Below the pieces are notes generated by a model. That model saw only the letters and a program-made list of their open reading frames with translations. It had not been told where the DNA came from and made no database searches. From Nematopogon swammerdamellus (taxonomy: Eukaryota > Arthropoda > Insecta > Lepidoptera > Adelidae): a DNA stretch of 64,000 nt. Made by a program: the position numbers and the translations under genes. This document shows positions 10,611 to 21,260 of this stretch, piece by piece. The DNA lies in NCBI GenBank assembly GCA_946902875.1, contig OX336345.1, positions 5,983,395 through 6,047,394 on the forward strand. Reading direction: 5' to 3'. Numbering within the stretch: position 1 is the first letter of the stretch; every line of letters begins with the position of its first letter.

Positions 10611-10989
10611 AACTTTTTTTTTTTTGGTTGGCTACATCACCTTCAACATCCGTGATGTCAGCCCATAACACCGGGTGAACTTGGTGCCACGTCAGTGCTT
10701 CCCTTCGGCCGTGCCGGCTACACTGAACTGGACGGAAAACACAAACTATTTACATAGCCGTTTCGACCGACCTTTCATTCAGTGCGGTGGTACTACCACA
10801 GAGCATCAAATGCGCGCGCCCGCGCGGTAGGGTATTTGATGCTCTGTGGGTGGTACCAACCCGGGCGGGTTAAACCCTACCACCTAGTAATATAAGAAGG
10901 GAGTCATATCCCTTAGTCGCCTTTTACAACATACACGGGGAGAGATGCAGTGGGGCTATTCTTTTAAAGTACCGGCCCCACCCGGTACC
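10611..10989 (-). mobile_element. SINE-A body with H2 head, carrying a 55-bp hairpin insertion
   Basis: Read on the minus strand: H2 head (GGGGCCGGTACTTTAAAAG and GTTGTAAAAGGCGACTAAGG) at 10989-10915, then the SINE-A body to its tail near 10625. The body is interrupted at GGTGGTAC by 10794-10848. Removing the insertion restores the consensus order GTGCGGTGGTACCAACCCGG, so the SINE was here first. Confidence 0.87.
10794..10848. mobile_element. 55-bp hairpin element with 8-bp target duplication
   Basis: The insert starts TACCACAGAGCATCAAAT and ends ATTTGATGCTCTGTG, arms of about 15-16 bp pairing exactly around a GC-rich 22-base centre. GGTGGTAC is present at 10786-10793 and repeated at 10849-10856. 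An 8-bp duplication is typical of the hAT and P superfamilies. The terminal CACAGAGC matches the 305-bp element 500 bp away. Confidence 0.85.
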
Positions 10990-13220
10990 GATTATTTAGG
11001 TATTTTTATTTTTTATTATTAGCGTTATTATAAAGTATTTATGTTGTAACGTGAGGGGTCTCGATTGTTTGTCCAATGTTCTCTTCTTGAATGTTTTCTT
11101 GACCTCCTGTTCTAAGTTTATAAAATTGGACATGGGTACCCCTAGTCTCACCTGGCTATCTGTTTGTAATTTGGATGCGGTCGGCACGATTTCCAGGGAC
11201 TCCTTATCAGCCGGCAGTTCGTAACTCGAAGCTGTGGGCGATCGTCCCGTTATCAGGAGCACGGACCAAATGGAGGTATAAAAAGCTTGTCCAATTAGTA
11301 ATTAGCGATAGAGCTGGCTGGGCTGACCGTACAATTAATAATGGAGGATTAATAATCATGCACTGTACTTATGTATTTAATTTAATTTACAATTTATACG
11401 TTTAATTAACTATAGTACGTACTTATATGTAGTGTATATTATAGTTTATCATAGTTATTTTCCTTTCATTATATTTTACATTCCCAATTTCCCACACCAA
11501 GCCTTTTGCTACTACCTACTTATATCTCACAATATAGGACGCTCAAACATCCAAAGGTTTACTGGGAGAAATACCTGTAAGGAATAAGTCCGCCTTTGTC
11601 CCTCATGAAAATTACTTTTATAACGCCATCTTGCGAGAGCTGCGTGAGCGTGCCGATGAGTTCCTGTGCCCCCTCTACCCCTCGCTTCTTCAGAAATCCA
11701 GTATGGCGACGAACTAGAAATCTGTGTGTGCTGTTGAGCAAACTGCCTAAGAAAGTATCCTTCGTTACTACGAATTGCTGAAATATAAAGACTTGGAGTG
11801 TTAAACTTTTTAATTTTACTAAGAATTACCAATGTCTAATTTGGAAATTTATGTCGGAAACACGATGTGATTTCTAAATATTTTTTAAACAGTGAACACA
11901 AGTTTTACTAGTTAAATCTAAAAAATCCAAAAATACATAGCGTTAAATGTTTTAAATGGATTCTATAAAATGTATACCTACTTTTAATTTAAAAAACTTT
12001 AAAATATTCAAGTCATTATAAAAGTACAATGTACTTTTAATTAGTGACTTGAAAACATCAGTATGTCATGCTTATGTTTTCATTCGCACATTTCTTTTTA
12101 CTTTCTAAAAGGCCCAAAAATATGCCCAAGGGTCCCTGCATGGCCTAAGACGGCCCTGGTTGAAAACATCAGTACTGTACGTGCACTATCTGAATGCAGC
12201 TCTGAGGAATGCGCTAGTGCTGCGACCTAATCGACAGACCTAAAAAAATGATATATCGATAAATTAAACTAGAGCAAAATTTTGTTAAAAAATATAACTG
12301 TTTACATTTTGCGCTCACTTGTAGTAGGTAGGTAGTAACCCTATCGATGCGCGTGCGAAAGACGTCAAGGTCAGCACTACACTGCAGGTGCACGCGGGGA
12401 GGTGTGCCGGCGGCCAGGGGAGGTGATCCCGCGCCTCACCTCATACCGCAAATGCACTCAGATCGTACGCTTACAATAGATATAAAACATATTTATCATA
12501 TTGCATACCTTTGTGAAAGATTCTTCCGCAGTCTCCGAAGCGTAGGCGTCTTCATTTTTATCCGAGCCACCTCAACTAAGTCTCTGGTTATTTGTACTTT
12601 AATGTAAGTTGGCTTCCCTATGCACAGCCACATAAACGTAATATGAACAGTTTGATAGGGCGTGCGTGCCATTTTAAACTAATAGTGGTTTACATGGGCC
12701 GCTTGCACACCGGACCGGCACGTGAACGGGAACGTTGCGAACACGGCACGGCAGCGGGGGAGAAAGAAAAATGTATTAAATATATTATGAACAGTTTTCT
12801 CATTTTTGCCGGCGGCGACGACGACGACGTAGCATCGCGTCGGTTATGTCATGTCGTCACGGCATTTCATACATTTTTGTCTCCATTGATGCCGTACCAT
12901 GGTTGTGATGTAACATTACCTAACCATCTCGTACCGTTACCGTGCGTTAACTTGCACAAATTATTGTTGACTTGATATGTACTTATTTTTAATTTTTATG
13001 GATTAACAATGGTTTTCTTTTATTTCATAGTCAACGTTTCGCCCTCTACGTCACGGGTTTCTTCAGGAACCGCGGGAATTCCTGGAGCCAACGTCTGGTG
13101 TCGTTCTATCAAACTGTTTTGTCAGAAACCCCCGTCCTGAAAACCCACCAAAATTCCGTTGTAATTGGATGAACGGTTTACTAACGCATAGAAGACGAAC
13201 AATAAAACCAACAAATATTT
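10990..13220. other. Unassigned AT-rich DNA
   Basis: Short frames only. An imperfect hairpin at 12009-12052 (TAAAAGTACA and TGTACTTTTA) and a duplicated TTGAAAACATCAGTA (12046 and 12160) are visible. The GC-rich patches at 11200-11280 and 12345-12460 have no recognised product. Confidence 0.35.
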
Positions 13221-13224
13221 ATAT

Positions 13225-13580
13225 AGTAGACTAGCTTTTGACTGCGGTTTCGCTCGTGTGTAATTATTTCAGCGCGCGGAACAATTCGGTTTGTATGAGA
13301 GCCATATCAAAGCGTAGCCAGAACTGACGAATGTTATTTAGGCTATCCTGTGTCACGTATACTTAAATGTGCATGTACTAAGTTTCATCTAATTCGGATG
13401 GTCCGTTTAAGAGTTACGGAGGAACATACATAAATACAGAAAAGATTTCTAAAAATAGTAAATTTACTTTTAGTATCACAAATAGAGTCTACAAATGCAA
13501 TATCTCATAAAACAAAGTAACTTACGCCATTACCATGACCATCCCTTACAGATTTATTATTAGTATTGATTATACAAATG
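13225..13580 (+). mobile_element. Repeat E copy (RTE-like 3' end)
   Basis: It starts with an ACTAGCTTTTGACTGCGGTT motif, a degenerate form of the CTTTTGCCCGCGGCTTCGC segment common near lepidopteran RTE 3' ends. AAGTTTCATCTAATTCGGAT, a GGAGGAACATACAT stretch and GACCATCCCTTACAGATTTA follow. The same order appears at 35752 (+) and 46945 (-). Non-coding. Confidence 0.75.
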
Positions 13581-14035
13581 GTTGTGAAAAAATCAGGAAC
13601 GTATTTTTGCTTTTCATTATATTCTTTATTTATTCGTTCTTTATATTATAGAACACGGTTAATTGTTTTCATACATTTTCGTCACGGCAGCAGTTGCATC
13701 ACGTGATCGTGCCGTGGTTGTTCCCGTGCGGTTATCGTAAAGTGTCCAAGCAGCCATAAATCGAGAAGTCACTACCGGGCACTAGAGTTTATTCACGTTT
13801 ATTGCCTCACGAAAGTGTCTAAATGCATTTCTTTGTCCACTTAGCGCGATGCGGCGAAGTGGATCCGATCATGCCAACCTCTAAAACTGTTATGAAACGT
13901 TAAATGTCCAAATTGCTGTGAGCCGGACCACACTGCTCTTCGCCTCCGTGCTCTTGAGAAACCATTTTAAAATGCCTTCACTGCTTTTTGACAGGTAATG
14001 AAAGGGTAAGAGGAATAAAATTCAACTGGTTTAGA
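13581..14035. other. Unassigned DNA
   Basis: No frame over 60 codons and no family repeat is seen. Confidence 0.4.
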
Positions 14036-14039
14036 ATTC

Positions 14040-14342
14040 CGTACCTCGTACGGAAGCCTATGACAAAGCCTGCAACGTCTGTCTCTGTCTGTCTGTTCGT
14101 TCGTTCGTCCGATGGTTGTATCTTTCAGCTAGCCGGTTGAAATTTTGATAGGATATGTGTTCTTTTGGCGTATATAACAACAAATAATAAAAAAAAACAT
14201 TGCAAAATAACACGTTTCTTGTATAGGAACCCCCCTTAATTTTCAAATTTTTATTATTTGTTTTTATATCCGCCATAATGACACATATTCTATGAAAATT
14301 TTAACGGGCTACCTATTACGGTTCAAGAGATACAGCTCTCAG

Positions 14343-14375
<33 letters not shown>

Positions 14376-14490
14376 AGGCGTAGGCTTAGTAATAGGCTTC
14401 CGTACGGGATACGGAAACCTAAAAAATTAAAACGGGAAAAATTAAGGAGGGGGGGTGGCCTTAATTTTTTTTATACAAGAAACTTTTTTT
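14040..14490. repeat. Inverted pair (plus third fragment) of repeat D
   Basis: Minus-oriented repeat D runs from 14040 (CGTACGGAAGCCTATGAC, then a CTGTCTGTCTGTTCG tract) to about 14190. A + oriented copy follows from about 14205 (ACACGTTTCTTGTATAGG ... CCGCCATAATGACACATATT ... GACAGACAGACAGACGGACG) to 14424. A third, minus-oriented scrap with TTATACAAGAAAC ends near 14490. The arms would fold into a long imperfect hairpin. Confidence 0.8.
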
Positions 14491-15585
14491 TTCAGGTATT
14501 TTTTCTTGTGGTGCGGAAACATCGGCGCGTGAGTTCAACCCGCAGTTAGCCGGTTTTCTCATTGCTGCGTGCCTACCCGGCCTCGAATGTCTGTGCACGC
14601 TACTGCGTACTTACAACCACCAATCCAAGTTATTTACGACCTTCATAAACTTCGATTAAATCCACATCAATTATCAGGGCAAAAACATATATCCAGCCCA
14701 CCAGAAGGATTGAGTGGTTAAATGAAACTACTCAGCTTTGCAAATTGTACTTTTTAAACGTTCACTTAAACTTCGAGTGATAGACGGATAACAGCTTCTG
14801 AAAACTAGACCCATGAAATACATATCTCGTAAAGTTTCCTGTAGTAGCGAATTACTGTACATAAATTGGTTAACCCGTTCTAGATTTATAGGCAAAGACA
14901 TGGACAAATGACAGAAGATTCGTATAAGCGCAATTATTAGACACATTTTCTTTTTCATTCTCTCAAAATCAATCAATCTTTATATTTCGAAAAACAAGTT
15001 CCATACACATAACAAAAACAAAATTATATTGCGAAGTAAAAATATATTTACCTACCTTACAATATGGATAACAAAAGTCGTTAAGAAATAAAATTAAATG
15101 GGTAATATAATATAAAAAAACATGTTTAAATGATAAATAATGAAAATACAGAAATATACAAAATGTTATCTAAATCTTATCTAAACAAAGTATAAATGTT
15201 ATTCTACTAGTATCAACGAAACTCTAACAACTGTACATCGGATGTTGCAACGGGATAAGATTAGCATTAGAGATGCTTCTCTCAGTTCCGTAACTATCAA
15301 TATTGTCGACAGAAACAAATGTTTTATTCAATAGTCGTGTTCGACGTGAACTTGAAAAAGTATTATTTGATATCGAGATAGCCGTCCGTGTCGTCGATCG
15401 TGTTGCACAAACAAACCGAAGGCAACACGTGTCACTGGTCGGTGTAGGTGCAACACGCATTGTCCATTAGATGCTACGGAACCAACGGTCTCACTTAAAT
15501 CTAATAGATGGCCCTTCAAAGTGACATACAAACGACCGCACCCCTTGTCGAATTCAGTGTGGCCACTAAATCATTTTAATTTACA
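14491..15585. other. Unassigned AT-rich DNA
   Basis: ATCAATCAATCTTTATATTT near 14968 could be the complement of a LINE-type tail. Short frames in 14728-15531 carry no domain. Confidence 0.35.
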
Positions 15586-15589
15586 CATA

Positions 15590-15760
15590 CTCCAGGTTAG
15601 TGTGTTCCCTACAGCCTATAACCAGGGAATCTTCAAACGGCGTGTTAATCAATTAGACGACGACCTTTTTGTCTGCCTTATAGCTGGCATAACGCCTGTC
15701 TGAGTGTGGGTTCGCGAGGAGTGGTGTTATTGGCTGTGATCTTCCATTGAGCTCTTGGGC
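15590..15760 (+). mobile_element. LINE 3' end fragment (CR1-like C-terminus)
   Basis: Translation gives VFPTAYNQGIFKRRVNQLDD, close to the VFP...GVFKRRINGLD C-terminus at 62790 and the GIFKRRINKLDD at 17396. A stop and a short 3' tail (GAGGAGTGGTGTTATTGGCT) follow. The copy is 5' truncated and non-functional. Confidence 0.75.
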
Positions 15761-16740
15761 GAAGCCACTCGTCCTGAGTCAGCATTGCTGACTGTCTCTT
15801 TTCTCGGTAGCGACGATACCTTTCTTTATTTCCAAGAAGAATGGCACGGTTTTTCCTGGGCTTTCTTAGAGTTTCTTGCGCTTTTTGCGAGGCGTAGTTT
15901 AAAATTCTAACTTTCTAACTTTACTGTGCCGATGTTGATTATAGTTTGAGCGTTGGATAGTCTGATTGACGCCATTTTAGACGGTACATCACTTGTTTGT
16001 TTGTTGTGTGTACTTGAAATACTTACGTTCTCTTGAAAGAAGTTATTATTTTGCCTTATAAAAACTGCCCTACTTTGATAAGTCATCACGCGTTACTTAA
16101 TCGATCTTTCCCAAATATTATTCCATCGACAAAATAGCGCAACTTTATAGTCCAGAACGCTATGTGTGTTTTGCTGGACAGCCGAAAGTTGACTGAGCAA
16201 GAATCGTTCTCGCATTGTCTAGTTTATGTGCTCTAGTGGAAAATTAAAAAAAAATTAATCATGCACTTTTGTTTGCCAGCTACTCATCAGTTTTCCTATC
16301 TTGGATCCTTAGGGATATATTTTCACAGATCCATCTCGTTCTAGCCTGTTTGAATGATAAAAACGACGAAAAATAACTTAAGTATCAGAACTCCGATTTT
16401 AATGACAAGTTGCCAACTGACGCATGAGCGGAGCGTAAGCAAGCGGAGGGCGTATCACACCGAGGAGGGCAGTCGCTTCATCTATAAGTTTAGGTGAGAT
16501 CGTTGGTTACGTTCTACAGAACGCTAACTACATCGACCGACGAATCCGAGTTGTTCGCTTGAAGCGCAACCAAGAAAGTTATACGAAGATATAACTTTTG
16601 GATAAGGCACTTTGAGCTCAAAGTAGAAAAGTGGCTTTCTTACGAATAAGATAAATTTGCGGTAAAATATGGAAAGTACGCCAAAACTTATACTTGATTT
16701 ATACGGAGAAAATATTTTAGGTCGAAAAATGTAAGACTAA
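15761..16740. other. Unassigned DNA
   Basis: Mixed composition, no recognised repeat and no frame with a domain. Confidence 0.4.
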
Positions 16741-16744
16741 TAAT

Positions 16745-16885
16745 GATTGTTGTGCTGCAGATACTGTAGTTAATTACAGTATAATACGGACCATCACGCT
16801 TAGCAAAGTATCAGCAAGCAGCAAGACAGTTACATAGGTACTTACTGTATAACTTTGGAAGGACCGTGCCGAGCCTAGGTGGCTG
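16745..16885 (-). mobile_element. SINE-C fragment
   Basis: The reverse complement contains CGGCACGGTCCTTCCA, CTTGCTGCTTGCTGATAC and CGTGATGGTCCGTATTAT, in SINE-C order. Both ends are missing. Confidence 0.75.
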
Positions 16886-16957
16886 GTTGCAAGCCGATCG
16901 AGTCCCTGTAAAGTCCCTGTAAACTTTTTCACGAATTAATGCAGACGACTTGGGCAA

Positions 16958-17127
16958 AAGCTCAGATCAGGCGTAAATGCAATGCATAGCAGTCTCGACT
17001 GTGTTCTCCTCTTGTATAGTATAGCCAGTAATCCAAAGGGAAGAGACGATATTGGCTGGACGGAGCATGTGCTCAGGCCCCTCTGACTCAGCCACACATA
17101 CCGGATTACATAAAAAAACCTAATTAT
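16958..17127 (+). mobile_element. SINE-B 3' half
   Basis: It contains CATAGCAGTCTCGACTGTGT, a TCTAGTCCAGTATAGCC-like segment, CCAAAGGGAAG, GATATTGGCTGG, and ends CATACCGGATTACATAAAA. The tRNA-like head is absent. Confidence 0.85.
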
Positions 17128-17300
17128 ACGCTTATAGTTATAAGCCAAGGGGGACATGAAATGTCGGCTGTATGTGTCGTCAGAAGGGAGTTTATGTGGC
17201 AGATTCTCCATATGATATCTGTCACATAACCTTATTCCTAACCCTAAGTGGGACATGAAATACCTGGTCTATGTGTCAGAAGGCATGTTATGTGACATAC
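17128..17300. repeat. Tandemly duplicated repeat segment
   Basis: GGGGGACATGAAATGTCGG ... TATGTGTCGTCAGAAGG and GTGGGACATGAAATACCTGG ... TATGTGTCAGAAGG are imperfect tandem copies about 88 bp apart. Part of it (GACAGATTCTCCAT and GATATCTGT) recurs at 20565-20595, so it belongs to a dispersed repeat I cannot name. Confidence 0.6.
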
Positions 17301-17304
17301 GCTT

Positions 17305-17545
17305 GTTCATAACCGCAGTCACGATATTTTTCCTGTGGCGTACGGCGAAAATATGGAACGGTCTTCCGGTGAGTGTGTTCCCACCAACCTAGGGATCTTC
17401 AAAAGGCGTATAAATAAATTAGACGACGTCCTTTTTGTCCGACTTGGCGCCGCTCTGAGCGTGATTTCTCGAGGAGTGGTGTTATTGGCTATGTCTGATC
17501 TTCCGTTGAAGTATTGGGAAGGCACCTGCGCCGACTGCCTATAAA
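17305..17545 (+). mobile_element. LINE 3' end fragment (CR1-like C-terminus)
   Basis: Reading the + strand gives TAKIWNGLPVSVFPPT, a stop, then GIFKRRINKLDDVLFVRLGA, the same C-terminal organisation as the fragments at 15590 and 62490. An in-frame stop between the two blocks shows it is dead. Confidence 0.75.
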
Positions 17546-18310
17546 AACAATTTGGTCGTATGTAGATGTGAGCTATCCTCCCTTGGAAAGCTCGTTCTCA
17601 GTTTGAGGAGTAGTGATAGCGATGGATACGTCCGATAATGCGGCACCGCACATATAACTTTCCTTTAGTTTGTATGCAGATTAGAACCTAATGTTTTATT
17701 AAATAGATTCAGATATACAAACCAAAAAAAAACTTGTCAGGTGCGAGTTGGACTCGCGCACCGAGCGTTCCGTACCACACCGTCCACCACACAATAGATT
17801 TGTGTTCTGTGTTTACCAAAATAATTATATTATCGAAAATAACGAAACGCCTAAATAAAAACTACAACAATGGTTTGACTATCAGGAAAACCATTGCTTC
17901 TTGTCTTTAAAATATAAAGAGACGAAGAGTTTATAAAGAAACATTATTTGAAATGAAAGTGTGTCGCTCGACGCAACCCCTAATAAAGCAAAGCCAGGTC
18001 AGGCGCCATGTCAAATGTCCATGTATCCGACAAGGCATTAAGTACGTCTTATTATCTTTATATTTTTCTGTACATACAAATATTCAATTAACGTTTGCAG
18101 TTAAACGATAAGATATCGCTATCTTAAGTGCGCCATAAACATTCAGAGAGTCAACTCTTGCCTTTGTTGCTCCGAGCCTCAGCGAAGCAAACCAAATATT
18201 AATTTGCTTCAAACGACCGAAATCTGGCATTATACGGAACAGGTTTGTGTGCCGTGCGTCCGCGCGCGCCGCCACCGCCGCTCCGCACCGCACCACCTTA
18301 GCGGCCACAG
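17546..18310. other. Unassigned DNA with repeat D head at 17730-17785
   Basis: GGTGCGAGTTGGACTCGCGC followed by ACCGAGCGTTCCGTACC at 17741-17777 is the repeat D head. The rest is unassigned. The 18085-18310 part supports an 81-residue minus frame with no domain. Confidence 0.5.
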
Positions 18311-18317
18311 AACCTAA

Positions 18318-18430
18318 AAAACCAACCAAGTGCGAGTTGGACTCGCGAACCGACGTTTCCGCATCACAAAAAAAAATTGTTGAAAAACACGTTTCTTGTA
18401 TGGGGCCCCCCTAATTTTTTTACATATTCC
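18318..18430 (+). mobile_element. Repeat D 5' fragment
   Basis: CAAGTGCGAGTTGGACTCGC, then ACACGTTTCTTGTATGGGG and a CCCCCCTAATTTTTTT stretch, in the order seen in the longer copy at 28655. The GACA-rich tail is missing. Confidence 0.75.
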
Positions 18431-18469
18431 TTATAATATATGTTATTATCTTTATTTATAAATTGCCTA

Positions 18470-18590
18470 AAATCTTGAGAAGTCACAGAATGTAACAGTG
18501 AAAACCGTATGTAAATCGATTAAGTGGCTCTCGAGTTAAATAAGGAAGGATATTCAGATATTCACGTACTTACGTTACACGGACGCACAA
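18470..18590 (+). repeat. Repeat F copy
   Basis: GAAGTCACAGAATGTAACAG, GAAAACCGTATGTAAATCGA and AAGGATATTCAGATATTCACG match, in order, the minus strand of 58190-58330. At the 58 kb copy the unit continues to a CTTTTGCCAGCGGCTTCGC motif, indicating an RTE-like 3' region. Confidence 0.7.
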
Positions 18591-18599
18591 AATTTTGCT

Positions 18600-19265
18600 T
18601 ACTTTATTGCCGCATTTAAAGAATTTGTCTGAATGTGGTAATTTTTTGTCTAGCAGGCATAACAATTTGACAAAATATTGAATGGTAATTTGGTTACTTT
18701 AATCTATGTAGGTACGTCAATATTCATACTAATAAGTCGTCTGCTGATTCTATTGTCTGTTATGTTCTGTGTTACGGACTATGATGGACGCTGAGCCATC
18801 ACTTGAGGATTTTATAAGCCCACTTTGCATGTTAATGTAACTAGCAGTATGTATACGTGCGTTGCTGAGAAAGATGGTGAGCAGATAGATAGTGAGTGAA
18901 GCTTGGATTGTTTGGGTGCTCCGCCGCCGCCACATAATGATAGCTTTCAAGTACGAGACGACGTTGATTTGAGAGTATTTTTGGTAGTGTTTATTTAGAA
19001 GCAAAAGCTCGAGAGAGATACGAAATATTTGATGGTAGATTCCGATTTAAGTTGCCGTTGCTATTTTTAAAAGACCCGTTCCGAATTCGAATTCGATGAA
19101 CGTTGAACCTTACGAGTTCACGCTATCCTTTCGACTGTTACAAATATTAAGGTATTATGATGCTAGAAAAAGGGCGTGATAGAGCGGTATCTATTAGAGA
19201 ACGAAAGAGATAGACGTAGGTATTCGATAATTTCACTATAAGACAAAATTTTAAAGTGCATAAGG
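18600..19265. other. Unassigned DNA
   Basis: An 84-residue minus frame at 18750-19004 has no domain. A doubled GAATTCGAATTC sits at 19083. Nothing else is recognised. Confidence 0.4.
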
Positions 19266-19267
19266 AC

Positions 19268-19715
19268 GACAGGCTAGTCACCTCTCACCTTGGCACGGTC
19301 CTTCCACCGAGTTATTTTAGCATTAACAGGTGAGTTTTCGTGCCTTACTTGCTGCTTGATAGTTTATTTTTAAACGGTTTTATTTATTCTTTTTTTTTTT
19401 ATGGAAACTGACACGGTTTGCCACATCACCTACAACATCCGTGATGTCAGCCCATAACATCGGGTGAACTAGGTGACATGTCAGCGCTTCCCTTCATTTC
19501 ATGGCTACACTGAACGGGACTGAAAACACGAACTATTTACATAGCCGTTTCGATCGACACGTTTCGCTCAGTGCGGCGGTACCTATAGTTATCCTGTCCT
19601 AATACCTTCCTGAATGTGGTGCGTGCTGTAATTTAAAACAGTACTTGCAGCACAACACCGACTAATCTGCTCACCCTGATTGTCGGGATAACGCGTATGG
19701 TATGTATGTACCATT
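19268..19715 (+). mobile_element. SINE-C copy split by a nested SINE-A
   Basis: The left part (19268-19375) holds CACCTTGGCACGGTCCTTCC and CTTACTTGCTGCTTGATAG. The right part (19610-19710) holds GTGGTGCGTGCTGTAATTT, GCAGCACAACACCGACTAAT and ATTGTCGGGATAACGCGTA. The two halves are collinear with the intact copy at 46130. A minus-strand SINE-A body at 19391-19585 separates them, so SINE-C inserted first. Confidence 0.82.
19391..19585 (-). mobile_element. SINE-A 3' portion nested in SINE-C
   Basis: It begins with poly-T then ATGGAAACTGACACGG, continues through CAACATCCGTGATGTCAGCC and ends in the GTTTCGCTCAGTGCGG segment. The head and first body part are missing (5' truncation). Confidence 0.85.
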
Positions 19716-19921
19716 GCATTATCAACAAACACGGTAAACGGTATTATCCCGTTGTTCGTGGGGGTGTCGCGACTGTCGATGTGTGTGAAGATCGGAAGCG
19801 AGAGGTCGCCATAAATCACGCTTTATACATAAACGTTGACACAGAGCTCGCTTAAGCTATTGCTACAAACTGGGCTAACCCTACGTTAGCTGGGACTGAG
19901 GGCATCGACTATTTCCTAGAT

Positions 19922-20200
19922 CAGGGGGTCTCAAACTTTTTTTTTAAGGTACCACTAAAACAAATATGGTTGGCGGCGTACCACCTTTACCTACAAGAAG
20001 CTATAATAATAATATATATATTCTATATTTACATTCTTAAAAATTCTCTTTGGAGGTTAGCGTCACACCAAAGTTCAATTAATGATTCTCTTTCGTCAAA
20101 ATTCAATTAGGGATCTCGGAATTGAATCTAAAAATTGATTTCTTATCGAATTTAGTTCTGAAAAATCTTGTTCAAAATATTCTTCGGAACTCACTATGAG
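19922..20200 (+). mobile_element. Possible hAT-type element 5' end
   Basis: CAGGGGGTCTCAAACTTTTT at 19922 has the CAGGGGTCTC-like terminus seen in many hAT MITEs and is followed by an AT-rich interior. No matching right terminus or 8-bp duplication was found before the LINE-type tail at 20215. The call is tentative. Confidence 0.4.
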
Positions 20201-20213
20201 CATTTGACAGTGG

Positions 20214-20410
20214 GTTTTTCAAATTCAAATTCAAATAGTTTATTTGTAAACCTAACAAATCAATGGAACTAAGAAAAAATACATTAGATATGTATCTATT
20301 TTAACACAAACAAAAGAAAAGAAATACAAATGAGAAATTTTGAACATAATAGCTAAAAACAAAAAATAAGGTAAGAAATACATATCTATAATACTTAAAT
20401 AATCGATGGT
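20214..20410 (-). mobile_element. LINE-like 3' tail with TTTGAA repeats
   Basis: TTCAAATTCAAATTCAAATA is the complement of a TATTTGAATTTGAATTTGAA tail. Such short A/T-rich tandem tails terminate several non-LTR families that lack poly-A. Upstream minus-strand sequence is AT-rich and non-coding. Confidence 0.5.
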
Positions 20411-20599
20411 TTACAAAGAAGGATATCGCGCAGCTCTAATCCCTAATCAGGATGCTGAATTTAAGCCATTCCCTATTTTTTATAGACGGTTAATAATTCG
20501 AATTATACGTAGTGAACTGTAAGTATAGTGAACACAAAAATAAGAATCATAATTGACATATGTGACAGATTCTCCATACGATATCTGTTACATACCTAA

Positions 20600-20916
20600 C
20601 GTTGTTCTTAGCACTAGTGAGAGCTGAAATATCGGCCCTAAGAGTGTACTGCCGCCCTCCTGATTCGTTCCGGATCGGGCTGCCGACAAAACACGTCCCG
20701 CGGCTTCCCAGTCAGCACTATCTCGCCCCGAACTCCACGCCCCGATCCCAAGTGCCAAGCGACCCACACATTGTCCTCGTGGCCCGCTCGTCCTGTTCCA
20801 ACCGCTGCTGTTATTGTAATACACGTTCGAGTAAAAGTGTTTTCTTTTGTACGACACTCTTTGTTCGAGCGTTGAAAGGTTGGCGGCGTCCCCGCAGAGG
20901 TCTTTAGGAGCAGCAT
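20600..20916. other. GC-rich block of unknown role
   Basis: Overlapping frames of 89, 92 and 101 residues exist on both strands. None contains a motif I recognise, and simultaneous openness reflects composition. No repeat match elsewhere in the window. Confidence 0.3.
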
Positions 20917-21260
20917 TTGCTATTCCGCTCTAGATGCGTCGGGAATTTCAATAACAAAGACGCGGAGCTCTCATATTAACGCAGTGGGCTAATTTATAAA
21001 GAAGCGAGGAGCTGCGACGAATCACCAGTCGGAGAACGTATCTTTTGTCGGAGAACTTTTTGTTGACCTGTTCCGAAGATGTTAAATTAAAAATTCTGAA
21101 CATTCATCATCAACATCGATTGTACAGTCAGATGTCATGCAGCGCCGCCACCGTTGCTGCAGCATCGTAGGTTTTGTTGGAATTAGTAGCGCTGTATTTG
21201 AATGAAACCGGTTCAGCTTCTTTAAGGCATTGAGGATAGATGTATATATAGATAAATTAT

